A stretch of 64,000 nucleotides of DNA, taken from Ceratothoa steindachneri. Lineage: Eukaryota > Arthropoda > Malacostraca > Isopoda > Cymothoidae. Location of the stretch: positions 147,899,806 to 147,963,805 of the forward strand of contig OZ018326.1 of the NCBI GenBank assembly GCA_963969495.1, written 5' to 3'. The stretch's first letter is position 1. The number at the start of each line of letters is the position of its first letter. Below are positions 20,490-33,100 of the stretch, one piece after another. The notes below the pieces were generated by a model. The model did no database searches. It was not told where the DNA came from and saw nothing but the letters and a program-made list of their open reading frames with translations. Position numbers and translations under genes: made by a program.

Positions 20490-21640
20490 AGAGCACAGTG
20501 CTATTGGTATCCTGCTATGGACGACGTCATTTCCTGTTCGAATATTTTCGAATTTTCCAATTTTTTACTCTTAAGCAGGTTGGGAAAATATTTTTCAATT
20601 CTGCGACTCGTCCCAAGCCTCACCTATCTCGGTAACGAGGCGCAAAAGAGCCGCTCTGTCTCGCCCTTTCTGCTAAATGATGAATCGACTTGTCCTCCGG
20701 ATTAAGATGTCTGGAGCTTGTGACTCTTTTCTCCCAACTCCCCCTTTCCCCTCAGAATCGGGCATTAAAATAGGCAGGCTATTCTGTATTTCGACGAGTT
20801 CAGCCCGCACCTCAAGGCCGTCCGTATTGTCTGGTGCCGTGAGCGTTCGTTAGACAGAAGACTTCTTCAGCCGTGATTCTACCCAAGTCGATTGGTAGCT
20901 TCTCTGAACGGAAAGCCTTTGAATTTGCGTAACAGTCTCCCTTCGTTTAATCGACCGAATAAAATATCCATCGATTAGTTTTGAGGAAAAAGAAGTTTCC
21001 TGTTTCAGTGGAATTACGAGAATTCCCACATTTCCCGTCGAACGTCATCTTTGAAGTTTGGCTATCTTCCTCGGAAGGTTGATTCAGACCCTGCCACATT
21101 TGCCTAATTCGAATTGGGCCCCACTTGTCTCATTCGGCTCGTGCCCCCCTTGCTTCATTCGGATCGTGCCCCACTTGCCTCATCGGATCGTTACCCACTC
21201 GCCTCATCACAAGGAGGACCTTCCTCGAAGTTATCGACCTGTAAGACTGAAACCCTCTGCATTATTAGTATTGTCTAGTTCCCCCTATTTTGTTCCGAGC
21301 CTAGTAACATCAATTAATTAATTCTATTTGAGAATCCCTTCTCATGATAATTATCATGAGACTTATTTATTTTAAATAATTCCCCTTTGCATATTATTAT
21401 TATTATTTTGATCTGTGTAAATAAAAATATATTTTTGTTGTTTCATCCTTAACTAACCTTGAACGATACTCTTGGCCTATTCAAGTAAATCTCTCCAACC
21501 ATTTATGCACTCTGTTTGATTATTAAGGATATGAAATTCAACAAAACAAGTGTGTCCTACTAGTAGGTCGTTAATCCCTGCGAACAGTCCTTGAACGGTT
21601 AGCGTTGCAGTAGCTGTCTAATTCCCCCCTCCTCACATAA
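20490..21640 (+). repeat. GC-richer LTR-like block
   Basis: Composition jumps relative to both flanks. A TATA-like TTAAAATAGGCAGG near 20764 is followed by start-site-like sequence and a pyrimidine-rich leader, and an AATAAAAATATA signal followed by TTTTTGTTG lies near 21420-21440, an arrangement typical of an LTR (promoter, then polyadenylation signal). Neither the TG...CA ends nor a target duplication could be fixed, and no internal retroelement genes adjoin, so a solo LTR is a guess. Confidence 0.35.
21093..21210 (+). repeat. 25-bp minisatellite, about 5 units
   Basis: Units similar to GCCCCACTTGCCTCATTCGG plus ATCGT start at 21093, 21118, 21143, 21168 and 21193, with an exact 25-base step and moderate divergence. 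Confidence 0.85.
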
Positions 21641-24213
21641 TATAGGAGTAGTTTATGGTATAGAGTGGTTGTACCAGGACATGCTACCGAAATCTCTTTA
21701 TCAAGTACACTATGGGAATACATGGAGGGGTTCAAGGACTCTCAGATCTATTATGGGCAGGAACACACGTTTTATATATCTACAATTCCTTACTCTCCAT
21801 TTCTCAAGACACAACCACAGAACAAACACCAACAAATTACAAAATACTCTCCAACAGTAACATTACACAATCATATTAAAGAAGCACAAAAGCAGACCCC
21901 ATCCCCTCAAACCTACAACAACAAAATACCATGCTCAGATTAAAACCTTACTCTGATGTCATACGAGTTATCTCCTGAACCAGAACAGGGAGATTTTCAA
22001 AAAACGGTAAAAGAAGCATAACATCCACAATCACAAGCACCCAGTAAGTTATGTCTGGAGTCTAGACAGGATTAGTAAAATACACATCAGATATTGGGAA
22101 AATCTAACCAACATTAAAAATTTCAGCAACTTATAAAACGGAATTTTCAATATCTGGAAAAAGATACAATTATCAGAATCCTTAAACACAACATAGACTA
22201 CACTACATTTTATACAACCAAATATAACTCTCCTTGTACAGCATCCCATGTCATAGAGCACCTAATCCTTAACTATATCATTCCATACATTCCTTGGTAC
22301 CTATAGAGCATGAATTCATATCATTCTAGATAAAAAACTAGACACATAGAATCTTTGATGTCATTAGCACGCACAACCAGAGAAAACTCCTTTTATAACA
22401 CTAGACATCTGTATATCTCGCTATTCCAACTCAACAATAAGCTCTACCCAAAAAACACCATCATGCACAACAAAAAAACATGCTGCGATAACATTTGGCG
22501 ACGAAACATGGAATATCATAATGATCTCTACACTACTCTATCTTTTAAATACATGACGCCCACACGTTACCCAATTCAGATTGTAAGGGCATCATCGGCA
22601 GATGGCATATCTCTCACATACGTGCATTAAATTAATGACAAAACTATTTTTTTAAATTAACTCAACATATAACACATCAGGTTCACACTAAACATACCTT
22701 AAATTGCTCTGACCGAATTTAAGTTATAATAAGCTTTTGCAGCAAAAGGAACGCCAATAAATGCCTCACCTAAACATAAATAACATCTATGATACCACTC
22801 TCACATACTTATAATAAAACATACAATTTATCAAGGAAATTTATATATCAAATTGCAAACATAAAAATCAAATGTATGTATAACAAGTTCTAACGCCGTC
22901 AATTTAATCGCCCACTCACTATTTGGGCAAAACAAAGAAATCTAATCCTAGAGACAATATCCAATTTATTTAGTCAGTATAGACAATAAAACTCTTCCTA
23001 TTTCCCTACTATCTGTCAGATTCCTCAATAGTGCTTAAGTTATGAAAAAATGCGCTTTAAAATCACAGGCTCCCTAACTACCTGAACCACAGACTTCCTA
23101 CAATCTGAAACTAAATTGTTCATGGTAAAGGATCACCTTAAATTATGATCCACTCAAATACTTGCATGGATTTCTTAAAGCCAAGTGACATACTATACTA
23201 CATGGCTAAACTCAAATTCAAACAAAATTACAGTAAACCCTAATTATACTATATTAGATAAAGCTTTCAACTCTAGTGCCTTTCCGAACTTTTTGTAACA
23301 TAGCTACGCCCAATTCAATCACATAAACTATGATGAATGTCCAGTGCACTGAGAGCTAGGCTTCTGAATCATCACTTTCTCTTATGAATAGTTTCCACCT
23401 GGCCAATTTTTGGTGTCAACATCGGCTGGCACTCCTACTTTACCAAAATAGCCTGAATGTAACCAAGGAGGAGGCCATCTAGCATCTAGAATACAATTAA
23501 ACATAGAAGACAATTAAACAGATTATGGAATTCTGCACTATACACCATCTTAAAGGTTAACACATGATAAAGTCCCACTAGTCTATTTAATTATCCGGTT
23601 AAGACCATATCCATCATCAAATTCACGCAAGTGCTTAGCCAAATAGTGTGAGGCTCATCAATACAACAAAGAAACATAGAGAAAGAGATTTTCGGGAGTT
23701 TATTGAATTGATATTTAGATCAAAATTTTATTTAGATAAAACGATGGAAGAATGTTTGGACATTAAAACAAAGTAAATTAGGTCAAATAAATGAATAAGT
23801 GATAAAATATATTAGTAAAAATATCTAATAGATCTTGTTTTTTTTACTAGCAAAGATATTCAGCGTTGTCTGGGCATAACATATTATCTTTAACGAATTA
23901 AATTCTATGCTTGAGTGAAATTACGCAAGTAAAACTTGGTTAGTATAAAATATAAGGTTTATTTTAATTTTGAGTAATCGAGTAGTGTATCGCAAAGGAT
24001 TAGTAGAGAACAATTTTTACATTAAATTTGTGCTGCAGGATTTAAAGCGCGCCTCGAGCAGATGGGCGCGAGTTTTAATGAAATTTCTAAATTATGTAGT
24101 CTCCTAATTGATCTGTTAAACCTTGATTTTTCGGCGGGAAATGGTGATAGTTTAATCGTAAATCATAGCGGCAATTTTTGTACAAAATATCTAGAAAAGA
24201 TAAAAAGTCAACG
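21641..24213. other. A- and C-rich decayed sequence without recognised gene
   Basis: From about 21780 to 23600 the plus strand is rich in A and C with short open frames of no recognisable content (for example 21665-21943 and 22355-22630). It may be an old element in deep decay. Confidence 0.4.
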
Positions 24214-24234
24214 CTAACCTAACCTAACCTAAAC
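24214..24234 (+). repeat. Short interstitial CCTAA (TTAGG complement) run
   Basis: Three consecutive CCTAA-type units, the complement of the common arthropod telomere repeat TTAGG. Only about 20 bases long, so it can be chance. Confidence 0.6.
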
Positions 24235-24335
24235 CTTTGCCAAATATAAGTAGCCTATATTACTTCCCTCTTCATGTTACTCCACAAAGTGAACTTTATT
24301 GGCCTTCGAGGTGGCTCGAAGTGGCTGTACAGTGG

Positions 24336-24337
<2 letters not shown>

Positions 24338-24403
<66 letters not shown>
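24338..24403. repeat. (TA)n microsatellite
   Basis: 66 bases of alternating TA. Confidence 0.97.
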
Positions 24404-24405
<2 letters not shown>

Positions 24406-27400
24406 TACATTGAAATACTTGTTATCATCTTCATTACTTTGCAGTTTGCCTACTTATCAAGACAAAATCATCTTTCCTAGGTGATTTTTAAACAAACTGG
24501 CTCACGACTATAGAGCTTTCAAATTCCTCCTAGAATTCTTCTTCATCTGAAGAAAAAAGACATATATTACATTTCGGAGCACTTATTTTATAAGTGCATA
24601 GGCTAGTATAAATATAGACATTCAGTACAATAGCATTTATTTTCATCTATATTTAATGCAAAGCATACATTTTTTCAATTTTGTTAGTATGAGGAGGAAC
24701 CGGACACAACTGTAAGAATCCTCCCTCATCCACATTTTTCATGAACATTATCAATAATTCATTTCCAAAGTAAATGCTGCACGCGATATATTTAATATAA
24801 ATTGCTCAATTGATAACTAATGAATGAAAAAAATTCCTTAAATATGATAAAAATGGAGGAGCTACACCTTACACAAGATCCACCAAAAGTTACATCGTAA
24901 ATGTTAAAAAAATGAAATTCTCACCTGCTGAAAATTTTAACACAACACATTCGTCAAAGTTTGAGCATCGACTGATATAATGATTTCCACTTTTTAAAAG
25001 AAATAGTCAACTCTTAAGGCATATTTATTATTAAGTGAGTGGAGCTGTCTGAATCCTCCCACCGTACGGACCCTTCCGGTTCTCCCATATAAATATATAT
25101 AATAGGGTGGAGCGACTTTCCACTTTTATCGAATATCTTTGATTGTTAGTAGTGTGAAAAAGTTGATAATTGGTCGAAAAATATTTGTGTTAACTATTTT
25201 GCTTTGCGAGTTTACTTCTTGCCTGCGCATTGAGCTTGAAAATATAAAAACTCCATTAAAAATAGCCAAAATATAGGTAACAAAATCTTTACAAGTTGCA
25301 CGAGCAATAATCTTTGTTCTTTGATTGGAAATGCATTTTCTCTCCCATAATTGAGCTCCAGGTGAGGAGCAGTTTGCTGTTGTCCTTTTTTTATAGCATT
25401 TAAATCAGTTGCCACGTGAATCCGGACGGTTACTGTTCACAGTGTTCAGCATTGTTATTTGCTGATATAATTCTATTCTTAGTAGATCTTATCTCTTTTG
25501 TCATCATTGTTCTGATATTTTGGGACGTTGTAGTTCCATTAATAACAGCAATTACCATTTTTCTTGCACTTCTCTGATTATTAAGAAATTATTTCTCTTT
25601 TGTGTGAACCTCATGTGTTTTAGACATATGCGAATAAATTCTTGGAATTTTCAAGCTTCAATGTCAAATAGTTCTTTCCAACTAGCCTTGAAATTTTCAA
25701 ATTTTCTTCTGTAGCTAAGATTATCTGGCTTGCCGCAATAAGACTTGTTAATTTTATAGTCATTATTCAACTTGTTCACCATGTCTTTGACGCCAATAGT
25801 TGGCAGAGTTGGAATTGACGCTGATCTCTAAATTCCTTCAAGTTGAGAGCATACATTCGTGCAAATGTAACTTAAAGTTAGTTCTTATTTGATGCTTTCC
25901 TCAGCTCAATTCTTCCTAAAGAATTTGCTTTTAAAACAGCTTTAAAGATAGCAAAATCTTTGTTTTTCGGCAGGAGTTCCCAAAATTAGGTTTTCAACAG
26001 CTTGCCTTGTCATTTTGGAAGTCATTGATATTGTGATTAACAGACGTACAACCACTCCCAAAGACTTTCCGTGTGAAACTATGTGTTAGAGGAGAAACGT
26101 CTTTGAGAATGGGAGAGAGACTGGAGCGGGCAGCGTGGTGATACCGCCAAAATCACACGCAGTTACACATTAAGAAAACATCCACTAGCCAGATAGTATG
26201 TTGATTTTTAAACCTAGTTGCATGCGATTAGTAGCGATTGGTTTTGTATTTTAAACAAGCATATATTATGTGAAACATAAGGCGTTTGCAAAAGCTGAAT
26301 AAATTTTTTTATTACTACAAAAGTTTTACCATATGTTCTGAAAATTAAATTTTGGGCACTTTTTGCAGTTTCAGTTGAAAATGTGGCAAATTATTTTTGG
26401 GGAATTCAAAAAAATAAAAACATAAATCATTTTTGTGAGTACTACCCGCAAGTAATTTTCTCGCATAGAAATATTTTGGGTATTACCTAGATTTGGGCTT
26501 TTTGGAATAATATTTTTCTATTTTTGAGCTCAATGCGCAGCCTAAAATTAAATTCGTATAACAAAATGGGTTTAACAAATTCTTTCTCAACAATTGGCAC
26601 CTTTTGCGCATTACTCATGAAAGATATTAAAAAGAGTGGAAAATCGCCCCACACTAGTATATATACAAACAAACTCTCTGAAAAATATATTAGATGATTG
26701 CAAATGATGTTGTACTTTTAAAATGGCTATAAATTGGGATATGAATCATTTTACGTTCTTCCTCCAACATTATTTCTGTGCCAGTAACAGTATATGAGAA
26801 TCTCATGTTACAGGGAGAAAATATTAAGTGTTTTATTTATTGATACGTCATTAGAAACAGTCACTTTGAGGAGAAAAAGAGCACAGAGGAAAATAATAAT
26901 AAAATAAATAACACTGACCAAAATGACGCTGAACTTCAATCAATTGGGATAATGATATGATCTTACAACACTTTTAGAAAGTCAATACCAGGGGTGGAAA
27001 AAAACAGTCAAAATAAAGTTAATAGACCAAAACTAAGCCATTCTAATATTATTCAACAACATTAAATATTGGAAGAGTAAGGTTACTTTGGAAGAATATG
27101 GGATATATTGCTTATATATTTTAAATACCAGTTGCGACGTTTACATTCATTTTAAAGAATGGTAATGACAATTCTGCTGTTCTTAAATGCGGTATTATAA
27201 CTTAAATGATAATGCAATTAATTCACATACCTCAGATAGGCATTAGGTGCTAAAAAGGGAGAGGAATTTATGCAACTCTCCTAATTCACAGGAAAAAGAG
27301 CAAGTCCCCCTTCTAGTAACTTGTAGGTCTAATTAATTTAAAGAATACCTAAATTTATTAAATATTAACCCTTTTCAGTGAAAATGATTCCAAGTCCAGA

Positions 27401-28076
27401 TAATCTAACACTATCTTGACTACAAATATATTTTATTTATAAGGAGTTATCTATTATCTCTTTACACTACTATTTGAACATTTACCCTGACGTCGTTCTC
27501 TTCTTTTCCAAAACATTTAACCTTTTCCTTTGATTTGATTCTTTATTGCTAATATATGCAGGTAAAATGGTTTGAAGGGGACGATGAACTTAGAAGTGCA
27601 TATCGTTAAAGAGCTAATCCTCTAATAGAGACTGACTCTATGTTTGAATTTCATTTACTTATCTTTTGCAAAACACACAAGAGAATTTTGACTTTGAAAT
27701 TTAGGTGTGTTCAAATGAAAGCAGTTTCTTTCCGAAAAATTAAAATTAAAGAGGATCAAATACCAATTATTTTGCGCATTTTCTTGAATCCTTTTATTGT
27801 TTCTTTGTTTAGTCGCAGGGTGGATTTTAAATTCTCTCTTCGCTCACTTACACATTCATTACCATGTATTTTTCTTTGCTTTCGGAGTATGAATGTGGGT
27901 GTATTAAGAAGTACACACAGGATATAGGCGTTATTTTCTGGTTTAAAAATGGTATCTCTACTAAATGTGATATTTCACTAAAATTTGCAACGAGTGTTTT
28001 CTTGACTTAAGTAGGTTAGTTTTTTATTGTTATAGGAAAAACCTTGTTGTATATGGATTTTCCTCAAATTAGCGGC
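24404..28076. other. AT-rich stretch without recognised gene
   Basis: Short open frames (for example 27640-27927) have no recognisable domains. No RNA gene or transposon end was recognised. Confidence 0.45.
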
Positions 28077-28628
28077 AAAAAGATAATATTTTTCCGCAGA
28101 TGCTTATATCACCTTTTAGGGAACCGTAGTCAACAGGCGGCCAATAATGTAGATTTTCAACATTTCTTCACACCATTCTGGTGGTCATTTGGCCTAACTT
28201 AGATCAAGACCGCATTTTTTACATGATTTCTTTAAAAATTAAAAAGGTTTAGGAACTTCTTAAGAGGTTAAAATTTTGAGGTTGCATAGTTATTAAGTTT
28301 GTTGCAATTCTGTCATGCAGAAGTGAGATGCCGTCAGTGCTCGGTGGTATCCAAAAAGATAATATTTTTCCGCAGATGCTTATATCACCTTTTAGGGAAC
28401 CGTAGTCAACAGGCGGCCAATAATGTAGATTTTCAACATTTCTTCACACCATTCTGGTGGTCATTTGGCCTAACTTAGATCAAAACCGCATTTTTTACAT
28501 GATTTCTTTAAAAATTATAAAGGTTTAGGAACTTCTTAAGAGGTTAAAATTTTGAGGTTGCATAGTTATTAAGTTTGTTGCAATTCTGTCATGCAGAAGT
28601 GAGATGCCGTCAGTGCTCGGTGGTATCC
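28077..28628 (+). repeat. Tandem duplication, 2 x 276 bp
   Basis: The unit from AAAAAGATAATATTTTTCCG (28077) to CTCGGTGGTATCC is repeated from 28353. Only about two differences were seen between units (GATCAAGACC/GATCAAAACC and AAATTAAAAAG/AAATTATAAAG). Confidence 0.95.
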
Positions 28629-28639
28629 ATTAAATTTGA

Positions 28640-29080
28640 GACTGGCTAATCCTAATTGGTATTTATGTGTTGTCAACTTCAACCCAGGGGCCAGCTTATT
28701 ATCTCTGCTATAGATCCACTAAGTGACTTTTGTAGAAGAATATATCATCTATATAAGCGAAAACGATTGGAATTTCTCGCACTACTTCGTTAAGATAACT
28801 ATAATCTTTTGTGATCAAGATCTAAAATCATGTACTGACAAACATACCCAACAAACGGCGGGATTGCACAATTTGTCTTCGACCTAGCTACGTCAACAGA
28901 TATGTAATGGAAGGCTTTTAACAAGTCAATTTGTAAAATATGTGTGCACTTGCAAATTAAACTCTAAAAATCTGAGGGATATCTAGATTTCTGAATTATA
29001 CCTTCCTTCTCCTTTATGGAGAGCTCCGCCTGTGCGGCTTTGAGTTTGGCTCCAGACAAACAACACTGGCGTGCAAAGAC
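28640..29080 (-). pseudogene. Ty3/gypsy reverse transcriptase fragment (broken)
   Basis: Read on the minus strand from about 29074: SGAKLKAAQAELSIKEKEGI then IQKSRYPSD, the start of a gypsy reverse transcriptase. Part of the fingers is missing, then QIDLLKAFHYISVDV (motif A) and KTNCAIPPFVGYV follow. After a frame change comes IVFAYIDDIFFY, where YIDD (28744-28755) is the catalytic motif. RNase H, integrase and LTRs were not found nearby. The missing segment between PSD and QIDLL would normally hold the WR.C.DYR..N region, so there is an internal deletion. Confidence 0.75.
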
Positions 29081-29639
29081 AAGTGGTTATGTTGTATGTA
29101 TAAAGTGTTGAGTATAAGTTCTTCAAAGGCTGTCTACACACCGTGGTTAAGTTAGCTATGTCTAGTAAAGATGAGAGTACTTCATTGTATATCGCACAAA
29201 TAAAACCTGTTTAAATTAGTAAGATAAGTCCTTGAACATGCGCTGGAAGAGTAAACCTCGAGTAACTAGAGGAATGAAACCTGTGAATATTGCACCTGGA
29301 CACAAGGTCCGTTAGAGCACCTAGTTTAAATAAAGTATAAACGAGAAATGTTGCAGGAAGTATGCTTCCAATTTGGGTGACTAATATCAGCAACTAACAA
29401 AAGCCAAGGGAGACTGTCCAGGAAAAATATAGAATGAAAGTAATTTCTTTGAATAAATTTACTTTTGTTGACAAGAGATATTTTGAAACGAGGAGACGGA
29501 ATATGGATGTCTGTCCTGAGGTTGAAGCAGCCAAAATGGAAAAGGCAGAGCCACTGTTAATCTGGATGTTTAATCCTGTCTTCAGTTCCCAGTTGAAAAG
29601 GCAGGGGTTTAAGCATTAATTTACTTCCACTGTAACAGC

Positions 29640-30170
29640 GTAGGCAGGCTGGGTACAGCTAGCGCCGATAGTGCCGATAGTGGAATGGTAACTTTCTGAG
29701 TACTGTTTATGTTTGGTATTTAAGTGTAAAATACGTTTGTCATTTCCTGGGAATTTTCGACTAATAACTGATAAAGTTAGGATGTGCAATTTTCCGGCTG
29801 CTATCCGATTAATGCAGAGTAGTGAGATTGGATGCTTTTGGTAGCCGATGATGAATGTACTGTCCCCTTTGAAACTCGGCAGGGGAAGATAGATGTTGGA
29901 TTTCCTCCACACGGAAGCACAACTTAACAGGCAGCAATGCACCTCATTTTCGAATTTCTGGTTATTCTACCAATAGCTGGATGACTCACTCCTTAGATCT
30001 TCTTTTGGGAAAAAGCCAGATTATCCCAAGCAAAAGCAGTGAGAATAGAAACCTTGACTCTTAGCACGGACAAGCCTTTTCCCCGCATCTTTTTGATCAA
30101 ATTCTGGACCACTTGAATAAGTTTGTGATTCTTTATTTCAAGCGATGTGCGGTTCTGGGTAGCGAGAGAG
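29640..30170 (-). repeat. Unclassified repeat family Y, copy 2
   Basis: Homologous by eye to 17160-18190 (one duplication unit). The minus strand has a 108-codon open frame (29616-29942) with KSNIYLPLPSFKGDS and LHILTLSVISRKFPGNDKRI. A second coding-like stretch further upstream on that strand (about 30165-30000) reads LEIKNHKLIQVVQNLIKKMR. The protein is not recognised. It could be a degenerate multicopy gene or element. Confidence 0.5.
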
Positions 30171-30190
30171 CTGCGAAACCCTCACTGGGT

Positions 30191-33100
30191 TGTAACATTG
30201 TAGGCGATACCTGTGCCTAGCTCCTGGCCACCTATCAAATCTGGAGATAAGAAGTATTCGGCAGTCTCTTCCAAGCAGTCGAGGTAAAGAACTTACGCTA
30301 ATGACTCCAATATCAGTGCTAGGTAAATATGGCCAGGACTGAAGAGGGTTCTTCTCATCTTTGCAACGCAATGTTCGGTACTTTCGGTATCTCGGAGTAA
30401 TTGAAGTAGATTTGCTGCCTTATGCTCCAGCAAGAGATTTTTATGATGCTTATTTTTTGCGATCATGGTGGCCAAGGACGATAGATATTCAGAACTTCAT
30501 AGGTCCTCAGCTCTCATGGTAATTAGAATAATTAATCCAGTGCTTCCACGGTTTGCCCGTAAATTTAAGAAGGTGATACGGAATTCACTCTTTATAGACA
30601 TTATATTTCATGTCTTTAATGCCAGCTCGCAGAGAGGGAGCCAGTGTTTTAGCCTACCTGGCAAATTTTAAAGTACCTCAATCGCCGGAAAGTTTGCCAA
30701 TTCTATGTTAGAAGATGGTTGATTGTTTTTTTGTTTGGCCATGATGAGTGCATGGATAATCCTGTTGATTAATGAGGTTGATTCATGCAGCTTTAAATAG
30801 AGTGTAAAACTTTCACATACGGTCAGCAATGGAGTATTCAGTTATACAACACCCTTACTTCAATTATGCAAAATATGGTTGATTATTGGCAATAAATGTA
30901 GAAATGTCTCTTGATTCACTCGCGTAAATGAAGAGCATGAAGAATGATGGTGTAAAGTAAAGTTTTACGTAAAGCAAAGGTGTCAGGGAATAGAGAGGAT
31001 ATGAAAACAATCCATGATTTAAATCTATCTCAGTGGCACTACTAATATGAGCTTCCGTGGCTTTAGATTGGCAGGTATCGCCCTTTTGGGGTTACCAGCG
31101 TTCTCTGGCTAAACGTGATACACATAGTGATTCAAAGCTAATTTTCGAGTATTCCAATGATTTCCATTTTCCGCTTTAGTTTGCTTTCGAATAAATAAAT
31201 AAATGCATTAATAATATAATATACTTTTCCAAGAATTAGATAAAATTCGTCTTGACAATATTTCAAGAATGCGTTTGAGTATACTCATATCTTTAAATAG
31301 CTGATATATGATAATACATTGTAATTATAATATTGATTGTGACCTCTTTTTCACTAATGATCTGTACTGCACATTTTAGAGCTTGCCATGAAATTGAGAA
31401 GAAGTACACAGTTTAAAAATTTCACACCATTCATAAATCCTTGGTACCGAATTCTCCCATTTTGGGTGCTTTCGTTATATTTCGCAAAATATCTCATCCC
31501 TGAGTTTACTATTTTATTACGAATAGTTTTTGTAAAAAAGATTCGCGTTTTGATGCTTTCGCAAATTCTCGTAATAATTAAATAATAAACTAGTCATTTT
31601 CTGAATATTATAGAATCATATAATAATAATATCAATAAGATTTGGTTAGTTTTTGCCGCACCCATAACCCCATCTCTCTGCACTTCGATCGATCGCTTTG
31701 TTTGTACTGATAAATGAGTCTTCAATATACGTAAGTTACCTGACAGATATATGCCTTAGCCAACCACTAAAACCATTAGTAATCAATGGCTATAGAGATA
31801 ATGACTACCTCCACACACTTAACAAAGTTTGAATATTTTCGAACCTATTAAGTTGCATTGTAAAAGCTGATCCAATCCGAAACAGGTAATGGCCACTAAA
31901 TCACTTGCACTTTGTGAGAAAGAGACAAAGGCTTTTGTAAACGCATTCTTCCAGTATGAGATTAATGGCAGGAATGAGTATCAAATCTTTAAGCGTTGGC
32001 TTCTCTTTATTCATTTAATCAAGCGTAAAACTTTTACATCACTTTTATTTCTGTTATTACTAATGGTTTAAGAATTGGCTAAGAAGTATTGGAACACTGA
32101 ACAGGTAGATAATATTACTCAAATTAAGCAGGTCCCACTTCAAATGACTACAGAGATAAGAACTAATGTTCCATTACGGCTTGCTATAACGGCAGTTTAA
32201 CATAGAACATTTGCTACTATCGAGCAATAAATGGAAATATTGGCAGCAACCAGAGTTATATTCAAATACCACATGTAAATGGAAAGGAAAAATAATGTAA
32301 ACTGTTTAATTCAGGTTTTCTTATTTAATATGGAGATGGTCCTACTTTGGCATCACTAATTGATTAAATTTATCGAATAATTAATCATACATCATTTTTA
32401 TTTTTGCAACACGAATTTTTAACGATTCCTGAAGTAAACTATATTCAGTTCTTTTTACACGGATGGCGGAGGAAAGCAGTGTTTCTTCATTTGTCCAATA
32501 CAAACCACACATTTATATTCTTTAATCTTAAGCTAAGACATGTATGGACGACATACCATATGTTGCAGTTCATTTTCTAGTTCCCTGTGCAAAACCTAAA
32601 ATTGTTTGCACTGTAAATTGATACATAATTATATTGGATGACTGAACCACGTATAGAGTAGAATTTTACTGACTCTATTCAGCGTGGTAAAGAATTGAAA
32701 AATAGTTTAAATTATTGGAAACTTAAAGAAGCTTATGTACTATAGAATAATGACGTTTAAAAAGCAATTATCAGCTATCTGTCATCCATATTGCACTATC
32801 ACATTTACTGAGAGAAGTTCGTTCTAGCTTTGATCCGTACTGCCTTTCTTTACTATATTGATTGCATCGTATTTTTGGATACTTTGCTGAACGAATACAG
32901 GATGATCTTCCAGCTCTGCTACGCTCATTCTTTTTTCTTTCTGCCTTTAATAGTGCTTTTAATTAATACCCACATCGTCTCTCGAATGTTTCTTCAGTTG
33001 CGAGAAGGGAGCTTTGTGAATTCCATTACTGAAAGGGTACGATAGTATAAAATTTGATTACTTATTTTCAGGCAAATAAATTGCAACATTTTCAATTTTA

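Noticed and set aside
24690..25090. GGAGGAACCGG near 24693 and CCGGTTCTCC near 25076 as inverted ends of a MITE
   Set aside because: Only about 10 bases match, flanking motifs are in direct and not inverted order, and no target duplication was seen.
26050..26115. Inverted CTCCCAAAGAC / GTCTTTGAGAATGGGAG
   Set aside because: Short and imperfect stem, with no terminator or RNA gene context.
27640..27927. 95-codon plus-strand open frame
   Set aside because: Low-complexity Phe/Ile/Leu-rich translation of AT-rich DNA, no domain and no splice context.
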